From JAAEQD01 sp964521815 (GTDB lineage Bacteria; Zixibacteria; MSB-5A5; UBA10806; 4484-95): DNA of 11,703 nt. The stretch is from the NCBI GenBank assembly GCA_964521815.1, contig CAZFSN010000097.1, positions 1-11,703 on the forward strand. Direction: 5' to 3'. The position numbers were made by a program, and so were the translations under genes. Position 1 is the stretch's first letter, and the number at the start of each line of letters is the position of its first letter. Shown piece by piece: positions 1 to 5,503 of the stretch. Under the pieces are notes generated by a model. The model saw nothing but the letters and a program-made list of their open reading frames with translations, did not search any database and was not told the origin of the DNA.

Positions 1-202
1 TATTAATTTCATTCGCTCTCATATCACAAATTTGATAGTAATAAAGCTCACGCTATCCTATCAATACAATACTAATAAGTTTTATAAATTTAGTCCAATT
101 AAAATTGAGAAAAGTTGGCTTATTGTGTCCATAGCGGATATCCTATCTGACAATTAAAAGATTGGCGCACGTGGACGTACACCAAACGCAATCGGGTATT
201 AC

Positions 203-305
203 ATTGTAAGGGCGCGACCTTGTGTGCGCCCAAGAGAAGGGGCGCTGGGTTTGGGCATACATGAGCCCTTCCGCCCCCGGGTCGAGCGAGCTGCGACCCC
301 TACAT
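203..305. repeat. MITE-like GC-rich hairpin element
   Basis: The left end reads ATTGTAAGGGCGCG. The right end, on the other strand, reads ATATGTAGGGGTCGC, so the two ends form imperfect inverted repeats of the TGTARGGG type. Inside each end is a short hairpin: GGGCGC (210-215) with GCGCCC (226-231), and GGGTCG (279-284) with CGACCC (294-299). The size of about 100 bp, the lack of coding sense and the terminal hairpins fit a small non-autonomous repeat. Family membership is inferred; only one copy lies in this window. Confidence 0.45.
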
Positions 306-338
306 ATTATTCTCGTTAAGAAGCTCCTGCTTCTAAAC

Positions 339-381
339 GGGCTTTCCATTCCTAAGCAGAATCTTAGGAATGAGTCGAGCC
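339..381. repeat. Long perfect hairpin upstream of mntH
   Basis: CATTCCTAAG (347-356) and CTTAGGAATG (363-372) form a perfect 10-bp stem around a 6-nt loop. An outer GGCT/AGCC pair (340-343 with 378-381) can extend it. A smaller hairpin, AGAAG (319-323) with CTTCT (330-334), lies just upstream. A run of six T follows only at 390-395, too far from the stem for a normal intrinsic terminator, so an intergenic palindromic repeat is the likelier reading. Confidence 0.5.
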
Positions 382-400
382 TGCCGCCCTTTTTTAATTA

Positions 401-443
401 TTTGCAATATCCGCTTGCAAAAAATAAAACAATCGCATAAAAT
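401..443 (+). promoter_or_regulatory. mntH promoter overlapping a TTTGCAA/TTGCAAA dyad
   Basis: A -35 box TTGCAA (415-420) and a -10 box TAAAAT (438-443) are separated by exactly 17 nt. The -35 box forms the right half of a dyad, TTTGCAA (401-407), 7-nt spacer, TTGCAAA (415-421). A repressor bound there would block RNA polymerase. Metal uptake genes are commonly controlled by Fur/Mur or DtxR/MntR family repressors, so a metal-responsive regulator is a reasonable inference, but the site is not a clear match to a consensus I can name. Confidence 0.5.
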
Positions 444-454
444 CTTAACCGGGT

Positions 455-2353
455 ATGAATCAAAATGGGCAATTAAAACATCACCAAAAATCTTTCGGTG
501 AATTGCACTCATCGGTGCAGGTCAAATACCAATCGGCCTGGCGACGGTTATTCGCGTTTATCGGGCCGGCTTATCTCATAAGTGTCGGCTATATGGACCC
601 CGGTAATTGGGCCACCGATATCGAGGGCGGCGCCCGGTTCGGTTACAGCTTGATCTGGGTGCTTCTGATGTCCAATGTCATGGCGGTCATTTTGCAGGCT
701 CTGGCCGCCCGGTTGGGCATTGTCACCGGCAAGGATTTGGCTCAAGCCTGCCGTGCCGATTACAACAAAGGCATCAATTATTTCCTCTGGGTTTTAGCCG
801 AAATAGCTATCGCCGCGACCGATTTGGCCGAAGCGCTGGGCACGATTATCGGTTTGAATTTATTGTTTGGTTTGCCGCTTTTATGGGGTTGCGCCGTCAC
901 CGCTTTCGATACATTTCTGCTTCTGGCTATACAGCGTTTTGGAATTCGTAAACTGGAGGGGCTTATTATTATGCTGATAAGCACGATCGGTGTCTGCATG
1001 ATACTGGAGGTTTTTTTCGCCAAGCCGGAATGGGGCGGCATAATCCGTGGCCTGGTACCGAGTATAGGCAAAGAAAGCCTGCCTATAGCTATCGGCATAA
1101 TCGGCGCGACAGTCATGCCTCACAATCTCTATCTGCACTCGGCGCTTGTCCAGTCGCGTCAAATCGACAAGGGCATTATCAGTAAGGCCCAAGCCTGCAA
1201 ATATAATTTGATCGATTCGGTAGTAGCCTTAAACGCGGCCTTTATAGTCAATGCCGCGATTCTGATTATGGCGGCCGGCAACTTTTTCGCCAAAGGGATC
1301 GTGGTGACCGAGATTCAGCAAGCCCATTCGATTTTGGATTCGACTCTGGGCACGACTGTTGCCCCAATCGCGTTCGCGATAGCGCTGGTGGCCGCCGGGC
1401 AAAGTTCGACCATAACCGGGACAATGGCCGGTCAGGTGGTCATGGAAGGTTTCTTAAACCTGAGGATCAGGCCTTGGGTTAGACGACTTGTCACTCGTTT
1501 AATCGCCCTTACCCCCGCGGTGATAGTAATATCGCTTCTGGGTGATCACGGCAGTTATCAGCTTCTGATATGGAGCCAGATCGTGCTCAGCCTGCAATTA
1601 CCGTTCGCTATAATACCTCTTTTACATTTTACCTCCGATAAAATAAAGATGGGCGCGTTCGTTAATAAATCATGGGTATTGGTTTCGGCCTGGGCGACAA
1701 CCGCTATAATAATCGCGTTGAACGGTAACCTTGTCTATCAGGAGCTTAATAATATATTAAATCGGGGCGGCATTCTAGGAAAATTGGTCGGCTTTATAGG
1801 CTTGCCGCTAATTATCGTATGCACCTTGATTTTAATCTGGATTATTATCGCACCTTGGGTAAAAGAACGGAAAAGCTGGGAGGCCAAGCCATCGGTAATC
1901 GACAAAATATCAATTGCCGAACCCGCCGCCGACCCGTTTACCCATATCGGGGTGGCGCTGGATAATTCGGAAGTCGATGAACTGGTGATTTCCCGCGCCA
2001 TGTCGCTGGCGAAAATTCACAAAGCTCAAATCACCTTGATACATGTCACCGAATCGCCGGGCGTGCAGGTGTTCGGTGAAAATATGTCCGATGAGCATAC
2101 GCGGAATGATATAGTTTTTATCAATGAAGTGGCTGAAATTCTGAAGCAACAGGGTTTCAAAGCCAATCCTATTTTGCGGGCCGGACGGGCCGACCGGGAA
2201 ATAATAAAAGTCGTTCGGGAACAAAAAATCGATTTGCTGCTGATGGGCGCGCATGGTCACAGACTTATCGGCGATATGCTGTTCGGCGAAACTGTCACCA
2301 ATGTCCGGCATAATCTCGATATTCCGATAATGGTTGTCAAGGAACCGGCGTAA
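455..2353 (+). CDS. mntH: Nramp (MntH-type) divalent metal transporter with C-terminal UspA domain
   Basis: Proton-coupled inner-membrane importer of Mn2+ and/or Fe2+, 632 residues. The N-terminal 470 residues are an Nramp carrier: the metal-binding helix-1 motif DPGNWATDI is at residues 48-56 and the helix-6 motif MPHNLYLHS at 221-229, with about eleven hydrophobic helices. Residues about 495-628 form a cytoplasmic universal stress protein domain; its nucleotide-binding loop G-x2-G-x9-G is at G598, G601 and G611, followed by ET where many ATP-binding members have S/T. Bacterial MntH alone is usually about 400-450 residues, so this is a fusion, a type I believe is known in several phyla. The ATG follows the -10 box by 11 nt and has no Shine-Dalgarno sequence, so the mRNA leader should be only a few bases. 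The metal specificity and the regulatory role of the Usp domain are inferred. Confidence 0.93.
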   Translation: MNQNGQLKHHQKSFGELHSSVQVKYQSAWRRLFAFIGPAYLISVGYMDPGNWATDIEGGARFGYSLIWVLLMSNVMAVILQALAARLGIVTGKDLAQACRADYNKGINYFLWVLAEIAIAATDLAEALGTIIGLNLLFGLPLLWGCAVTAFDTFLLLAIQRFGIRKLEGLIIMLISTIGVCMILEVFFAKPEWGGIIRGLVPSIGKESLPIAIGIIGATVMPHNLYLHSALVQSRQIDKGIISKAQACKYNLIDSVVALNAAFIVNAAILIMAAGNFFAKGIVVTEIQQAHSILDSTLGTTVAPIAFAIALVAAGQSSTITGTMAGQVVMEGFLNLRIRPWVRRLVTRLIALTPAVIVISLLGDHGSYQLLIWSQIVLSLQLPFAIIPLLHFTSDKIKMGAFVNKSWVLVSAWATTAIIIALNGNLVYQELNNILNRGGILGKLVGFIGLPLIIVCTLILIWIIIAPWVKERKSWEAKPSVIDKISIAEPAADPFTHIGVALDNSEVDELVISRAMSLAKIHKAQITLIHVTESPGVQVFGENMSDEHTRNDIVFINEVAEILKQQGFKANPILRAGRADREIIKVVREQKIDLLLMGAHGHRLIGDMLFGETVTNVRHNLDIPIMVVKEPA

Positions 2354-2367
2354 ATTTATATTGCGGT

Positions 2368-2483
2368 TATTGCGAGGAGCGGAGCGACGCGGCAATCTGT
2401 AAGTCGCTGTGCAATATACATCCAGATTGTTTCACCCCATTTCCAACGGGGATCCGCAATGACGGACTTTGAAGTTTTTCAAC
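2368..2483. repeat. Dispersed palindromic repeat, copy 1
   Basis: The 72-nt core at 2392-2463 (GCAATCTG to GCAATGAC) matches another core of identical length at 10886-10957. Nested pairing is visible: CAATCTG (2393-2399) with CAGATTG, a CCCC/GGGG hairpin, and an outer ATTGCG near 2369 with CGCAAT near 2455. The left portion (GCGAGGAGCGGAGCGACG) looks like the widespread 'CATTGCGAGGAGCGAAGCGAC' type of bacterial intergenic repeat that I recall from many genomes. Both copies are followed by TTTTTCAAC (here 2475-2483). It lies between mntH and the DUF58 gene. Confidence 0.75.
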
Positions 2484-2540
2484 GCTCCCAGGAGTTTAGG
2501 AACCAGAAGAATAAGAAGCAACAGAAAATCCCGAAATATT

Positions 2541-2576
2541 CTAACATTTTTTCGAAAAATCAGGTATAATAGGAAC
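2541..2576 (+). promoter_or_regulatory. Promoter of DUF58 gene, probably leaderless
   Basis: A perfect TATAAT (2565-2570) lies 18 nt after CTAACA (2541-2546, 4 of 6 to TTGACA). The ATG begins 7 nt after the last T of the -10 box, which is where transcription normally starts. This decides the start codon and argues that the mRNA begins at or within a base or two of the ATG. Confidence 0.55.
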
Positions 2577-3344
2577 ATGGCAGAGAATTATCGCAAATTC
2601 CTCGATCCGGCCACGGTCAGCAAATTAGCCGGTATGGAGTTGAAAGCCCGACTGGTAGTTGAGGGTTTCATCGTTGGCCTGCACAAAAGCCCGTATCATG
2701 GCTTCTCGGTGGAATTCGCCGAACATCGCCAGTATATGCCGGGGGATGATATCCGTCATATCGACTGGAAAGTATACGGCAAATCCGATCGGTTCTATAT
2801 CAAGCAGTTCGAGGAGGAAACCAACCTTCGCGGGTACATTCTTCTGGATGCCTCCGCCTCGATGGGCTACAAATCCGATGGCATCTCCAAGCTGGAGTAT
2901 GGCTCCTACCTGGCGGCGGCCTTGTCTTATCTTATGCTTCGTCAGCAGGATTCGCCGGGACTTCTGGTTTACGATGAGAAAGTGCGGTCGTATGTGCCGC
3001 CGCGGGGCGCGCGATCGCATATAAACAATATTCTCAAGGAATTGAACCATATCACGCCCTCGGAGAAAACCGATGCCGCCTCGTCGTTTCATGAACTGGC
3101 CGACCGGATAAAACGCCGCGGCTTGATCGTGGTGATCTCTGATTTGTTCGATAATCCGCAGAAGATGCTAACCGGCCTCAAGCATTTCCGTCACAAAAAN
3201 NNNNNNNNNNNNNNNNNNNNNNNNNNNNNNNNNNNNNNNNNNNNNNNNNNNNNNNNNNNNNNNNNNNNNNNNNNNNNNNNNNNNNNNNNNNNNNNNNNNA
3301 AGGCGCTGTTCGGGTATCTGGCGAAGCGGGCGAAGCTGGGATAG
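2577..3344 (+). CDS. DUF58 / VWA-like domain protein, interrupted by assembly gap
   Basis: A protein of the DUF58 family, which has a von Willebrand A-like fold and in many bacteria sits next to a MoxR AAA+ ATPase; its biochemical role is poorly defined. From the chosen ATG, the family block FAEHRQYMPGDDIRHIDWK spans residues 47-65 and the MIDAS-like DASAS motif is at 91-95; ISDLFDNP near 187-194 is also typical. The reading frame runs into 100 N at 3200-3299 and resumes with ALFGYLAKRAKLG and a stop, matching the usual C-terminus. DUF58 proteins of this subtype normally have roughly 75 residues there, so the true gap is probably about 200-240 bases, not 100. An in-frame ATG at 2469 exists, but its extension is basic, repeat-derived and upstream of the promoter. 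No moxR neighbour is present. Confidence 0.88.
   Translation: MAENYRKFLDPATVSKLAGMELKARLVVEGFIVGLHKSPYHGFSVEFAEHRQYMPGDDIRHIDWKVYGKSDRFYIKQFEEETNLRGYILLDASASMGYKSDGISKLEYGSYLAAALSYLMLRQQDSPGLLVYDEKVRSYVPPRGARSHINNILKELNHITPSEKTDAASSFHELADRIKRRGLIVVISDLFDNPQKMLTGLKHFRHKXXXXXXXXXXXXXXXXXXXXXXXXXXXXXXXXXXKALFGYLAKRAKLG
3200..3299. other. Assembly gap (100 N)
   Basis: Exactly 100 unknown bases, the usual placeholder for a scaffold join of unknown size. It lies inside the DUF58 coding region. Both sides encode recognisable parts of the same protein, so the join itself looks correct, but the length should not be trusted. Confidence 0.95.
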
Positions 3345-3368
3345 AATTTAACCTGACTATTTCCCCGT

Positions 3369-3394
3369 GTTGTCGGGTCCCCTGACCCGACAAC
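3369..3394 (+). repeat. REP-like palindrome, copy 1
   Basis: An 11-bp perfect stem, GTTGTCGGGTC with GACCCGACAAC, around a 4-nt loop CCCT. On the complementary strand the hairpin foot reads GTAG, the tetranucleotide typical of REPs recognised by RAYT transposases. Left boundary of the HNH cassette. Confidence 0.9.
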
Positions 3395-3431
3395 TACTAT
3401 TACCTAGTAAATACACAGAGTTACAAAATGC

Positions 3432-3460
3432 TTGACTTGGCATGATTAAAATAGTATCCT
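3432..3460 (+). promoter_or_regulatory. Promoter inside the HNH cassette
   Basis: TTGACT (3432-3437) and TATCCT (3455-3460) with a 17-nt spacer. Transcription would start near 3467 and give a leader of about 60 nt before the HNH start codon. The cassette therefore seems to bring its own promoter. Confidence 0.4.
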
Positions 3461-3529
3461 AAAATCATAAGTGTAGTAAGCTCATATTCGAGCAGAAGGT
3501 ATAAAAATATTGGCAGTTCAAGAGCTTTA

Positions 3530-3811
3530 ATGAGTTTATTAAGTCTCATCTTCGGTTCGCCAAAATCTAAACGGCGCAAGCTTGAAACGCGTAATTTCAA
3601 TGAGTACGAGCAATATAAGGACAAAAACGGCAAATGGCAATTTTCGCATAGACGGGCAGCCGAGAAGAAATTAGGCGGCAAAATATGGAATAACTATGTA
3701 GTGCATCATAGAGATGGCAACAAAAGAAACAACCGCTATGAGAATTTAGTGGTGATGCCGCGAAGCAAGCATTCAAAGTTACTTTGGTTGAAGAGGATAA
3801 TGGTAGATTAA
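3530..3811 (+). CDS. Small HNH endonuclease-like protein
   Basis: A 93-residue basic protein with a C-terminal HNH (beta-beta-alpha metal) nuclease motif. Residues 57-84 carry the pattern: VVHHRDGNKRNNRYENL (57-73) with H59/H60, N68 and N72, then H81 in MPRSKHSKL. This spacing is that of small phage and mobile-element HNH endonucleases, which cut DNA using one divalent metal ion. The N-terminal half (residues 10-50) is rich in K and R and could contact DNA. Base composition is more AT-rich than in the neighbouring mntH and DUF58 genes, fitting horizontal transfer. There is no good Shine-Dalgarno sequence (only AGAG before the ATG). The gene fills a palindrome-bounded cassette, suggesting a role in a selfish or homing element; the target site is unknown. 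Confidence 0.8.
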   Translation: MSLLSLIFGSPKSKRRKLETRNFNEYEQYKDKNGKWQFSHRRAAEKKLGGKIWNNYVVHHRDGNKRNNRYENLVVMPRSKHSKLLWLKRIMVD

Positions 3812-3825
3812 AAAAGATTAGAATA

Positions 3826-3851
3826 GTTGTCGGGTCAGGGGACCCGACAAC
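3826..3851 (-). repeat. REP-like palindrome, copy 2
   Basis: Reverse complement of copy 1: GTTGTCGGGTC (3826-3836), loop AGGG, GACCCGACAAC (3841-3851). It begins 14 bases after the HNH stop codon and is preceded by TAGAATA, as is copy 4. Right boundary of the HNH cassette. Confidence 0.9.
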
Positions 3852-4044
3852 ACGGGATAGACATAAACGCAACAACGCTAAATAAGATTTACATGGCAAT
3901 GGGGATTGACCTAATAATGATAATAGGAATGAGGATAGAAGCAATTCAGCTGTTTGATAATTCCCTCGATAATAGGAGATTAATTTTCTGCGGATAATAT
4001 AGTCGGTAGAGGGGGGTTTTTAACTCTTTAAATGGAGGTACAGA

Positions 4045-4382
4045 ATGAAAAAGGTGATAACATTTATTCTGATATTATTAGTTCTGGGGTGTGCACAGCA
4101 CTATCAGAAGCGAGCTCACGAGCTCAAATGAGAAGAAATACTTATATCGATAATCATCCTCAATTAAGCGAATTTTTAAAAAAACAAATATTTCATGGGG
4201 CTGTCTGCATAGGAATGACGCCAGAACAAGTAGTCGCAAGTTGGGGAAATCCAAACAGTATTAACCGCACTACTGGGGCCTGGGGAGTGCACGAACAATG
4301 GGTATATGGGACATATATGTATGGGGGGAAGGTAAAATATCTTTATTTTGAAAACGATACACTTACGACAATTCAGGATTAA
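4045..4382 (+). pseudogene. Frameshifted lipoprotein with BamE-like domain
   Basis: The natural start is the ATG at 4045, five bases after a perfect GGAGGT. It encodes a lipoprotein signal (MKKVITFILILLVLGC) with the lipobox Cys at residue 16, then hits TGA at 4129-4131 after 28 codons. The body continues in another frame up to 4382 with GMTPEQVVASWGNP and HEQWVYG, a pattern like small outer-membrane lipoproteins of the BamE (SmpA/OmlA) or similar type. The shift is explained by a tandem 8-bp duplication, CGAGCTCA at 4111-4118 and 4119-4126. Removing one copy gives an uninterrupted 109-residue lipoprotein. It could be a true pseudogene, an ON/OFF switch by slippage, or an assembly error; ATG at 4128 overlaps the stop (ATGA) and could allow weak reinitiation. 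Confidence 0.8.
4111..4126 (+). repeat. 8-bp tandem duplication causing the lipoprotein frameshift
   Basis: CGAGCTCA occurs twice in a row. An 8-base insertion changes the reading frame, and deleting either copy fuses the signal-peptide frame with the downstream domain exactly (Q-K-R-A-Q-M-R-R). Confidence 0.9.
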
Positions 4383-4385
4383 TTT

Positions 4386-4589
4386 ATGCCCAAACGCCGC
4401 AAGAAAAACCTCGATGAGCTACCCGATGACAAGCTCCTGAAGCCGATAAATATTTCATTTGTAGAGGATGGAATTAACTCGAAGTTCATCATCAGGCTGC
4501 ACCCCCAAGCCGCGGAAATTATAGAAGAAGCTAAACGCCGCGGACTGAATGATATCAAGCGCAGGAAATTTCGCCGTAAAGGTGATTAA
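4386..4589 (+). CDS. Small basic hypothetical protein
   Basis: A 67-residue lysine/arginine-rich protein I do not recognise. It starts three bases after the lipoprotein stop codon, so the two genes are probably cotranscribed; AGGA about 8 nt upstream could be a weak ribosome-binding site inside the end of the lipoprotein gene. The N-terminus is highly charged (KRRKKNLDELPDDKLLK, residues 3-19); the middle (residues 20-40) could form beta strands, and the C-terminal third is predicted helical and very basic (EEAKRRGLNDIKRRKFRR, 47-64). No membrane segment or cysteine is present. The LDELPDDKLLK start vaguely recalls the N-terminus of longer proteins in such genomes, so it may be a truncated remnant. 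The RAYT cassette begins about ten bases after its stop. Confidence 0.5.
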   Translation: MPKRRKKNLDELPDDKLLKPINISFVEDGINSKFIIRLHPQAAEIIEEAKRRGLNDIKRRKFRRKGD

Positions 4590-4592
4590 GTG

Positions 4593-4598
4593 TATAAT
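4593..4598 (+). promoter_or_regulatory. -10 box at the left edge of the RAYT cassette
   Basis: A perfect TATAAT immediately before the cassette palindrome, with only a poor -35 (TTCGCC, 4570-4575, 17-nt spacer). Transcription would start near 4605, putting the palindrome at the extreme 5' end of the RAYT mRNA. Confidence 0.3.
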
Positions 4599-4605
4599 TT
4601 CCCGT

Positions 4606-4631
4606 GTTGTCTGGTCCCCTGACCCGACAAC
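4606..4631 (+). repeat. REP-like palindrome, copy 3
   Basis: GTTGTCTGGTC (4606-4616), loop CCCT, GACCCGACAAC (4621-4631). Same orientation as copy 1 with one stem mismatch (T at 4612). It is followed by TACTAT, as in copy 1, so the opposite strand again has GTAG at the hairpin foot. Confidence 0.9.
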
Positions 4632-4651
4632 TACTATGCTATGGATAGCAG

Positions 4652-5134
4652 ATGCCCTTAAGATATAGAAACTCAATCGAACAGCCGGCCGTCTTCTTCA
4701 TAACCACATCCACCTACAACCGCGAACCATTTCCAGATTACCCGGCTTGCTTAAGTAAAATTGAAGACATCATGTTCGAAACAATTAAAGATAAATCAAT
4801 AGTATTGTATGGTTATGTGATTATGCCGACACATATACACTTGATAGCTGGTTCAAATGATGGCGGACCGGGTATATCGAAGTTTATGCATTCCTTTAAA
4901 GGGAGAGTCAGAATAAACTTGATAACCTCCGGCAAATTCTGGCAAGACAGGTTCGATGATTTGTTGCTAACGTCATCAAAACAATTCGAGATTAAGCTAA
5001 ATTACATTCATTTTAATCCGGTGAAATCCGTTTTAGTGGACACGCCCGAAGAATGGGCTTATTCGAGTTATAGGGATTGGCTAAATAGGGATGGATCAAG
5101 AGGAATTGTATTCGATTTCGAGTGGATAGAATAG
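4652..5134 (+). CDS. REP-associated tyrosine transposase (RAYT, Y1/HUH family)
   Basis: A single-strand DNA transposase-like enzyme of the Y1_Tnp (IS200-related) family, 160 residues. The HUH metal-binding motif is H61-I-H63 in VIMPTHIHLI (57-66), and the catalytic tyrosine is Y118 in LNYIHFNPVKSVLV, the hallmark block of RAYTs; WAYSSYRDW (135-143) is also characteristic. RAYTs are known to bind and cut REP hairpins with a GTAG or GTGG tetranucleotide at the foot. The gene is enclosed by two such hairpins, and its TAG stop codon (5132-5134) ends on the first base of the right hairpin. All catalytic residues are present, so the enzyme may be active. The ribosome-binding site is weak (GGATAGCAG). 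It is the best candidate for having mobilised the neighbouring HNH cassette, which is inferred. Confidence 0.93.
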   Translation: MPLRYRNSIEQPAVFFITTSTYNREPFPDYPACLSKIEDIMFETIKDKSIVLYGYVIMPTHIHLIAGSNDGGPGISKFMHSFKGRVRINLITSGKFWQDRFDDLLLTSSKQFEIKLNYIHFNPVKSVLVDTPEEWAYSSYRDWLNRDGSRGIVFDFEWIE

Positions 5135-5159
5135 TTGTCGGGTCAGGGGACCCGACAAC
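5134..5159 (-). repeat. REP-like palindrome, copy 4
   Basis: Reverse complement of the copy 1/3 type: GTTGTCGGGTC (5134-5144), loop AGGG, GACCCGACAAC (5149-5159). It overlaps the last base of the RAYT stop codon and is preceded by TAGAATA, as is copy 2. Confidence 0.9.
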
Positions 5160-5162
5160 ACG

Positions 5163-5503
5163 TGATACGGAAAAATGCAACCATCTTTGCAACGCCATCC
5201 CATTGTTATAACATTGATTACGAAGATTTTAAAAAATTTATGCAACTGATTATGCAACCCATTTTTCTATACCTCAGACTGGAAATGAAATAATATCTTG
5301 ACGTTTCTATCACCCCTTATTCAAGCTACCGCACAGCTTCCACCCTAAAATACATGGACCAAATAATCCCCATACTAAACCATAAAAAACCGGAATAAAA
5401 ACCCAACCGGATTGTATAAAATCCGTATTAATAGCAGATAGCATCAAACACGATGGGCGCGCTGAGGAAATAAAATTTGAGCTGATAGCAATATCAATAT
5501 AAA
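5163..5503. other. Gene-less stretch right of the RAYT cassette
   Basis: AT-rich, no convincing gene. It holds three ATGCAAC direct repeats (near 5174, 5251 and 5263) and a small dyad, CGGATT (5408-5413) with AATCCG (5420-5425). A minus-strand frame at 5310-5570 has a hydrophobic C-terminus but lacks a ribosome-binding site and runs through the structured element, so I do not call it. Confidence 0.5.

Larger units (their letters stand above)
1..454. other. Gene-less left flank with hairpin repeats and mntH promoter
   Basis: No credible gene is visible here. Two opposed open frames exist (143-349 minus, 222-440 plus), but both lie across GC-rich palindromic repeats and resemble nothing I know. 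The first 140 bases are AT-rich and featureless. From 203 to 381 there are several hairpins, annotated separately, and the last 55 bases hold the promoter and dyad of the downstream transporter gene. Confidence 0.6.
3364..3856. mobile_element. Palindrome-bounded cassette carrying an HNH gene
   Basis: Two copies of the same hairpin face each other. The left copy is GTTGTCGGGTC (3369-3379), loop CCCT, GACCCGACAAC (3384-3394); the right copy (3826-3851) is its reverse complement. The match continues outward as CCCGT on both sides and inward as TA next to the stems. The cassette holds only the HNH gene and a promoter and has no transposase of its own. An identical arrangement surrounds a RAYT transposase at 4601-5162, so mobilisation in trans by that enzyme is a plausible inference. 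The cassette begins about 20 bases after the DUF58 stop codon. Confidence 0.72.
4601..5162. mobile_element. RAYT cassette bounded by inverted REP-like palindromes
   Basis: Left palindrome at 4606-4631 and right palindrome at 5134-5159, in inverted orientation with outer CCCGTG-type ends, enclosing a single Y1 transposase gene. Layout, spacing and boundary sequences are the same as in the HNH cassette at 3364-3856, about 745 bp upstream. The arrangement matches the known RAYT/REP systems, in which a domesticated IS200/IS605-like transposase gene is flanked by the palindromes it recognises. Confidence 0.85.

Noticed and set aside
143..440. Opposed short frames in the left flank
   Set aside because: Both are repeat-derived and composition-driven, with no start signals.
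2469..2576. N-terminal extension of the DUF58 gene
   Set aside because: It lies upstream of the -10 box, partly in repeat sequence, and is not part of the family's N-terminus.
3369..3851. Palindromes read as intrinsic terminators
   Set aside because: No T-run follows on either strand, and their paired, oriented arrangement fits REP boundaries better.
4606..5159. CRISPR-like repeats
   Set aside because: The repeats are hairpin pairs in opposite orientation around genes, with no regular spacers.
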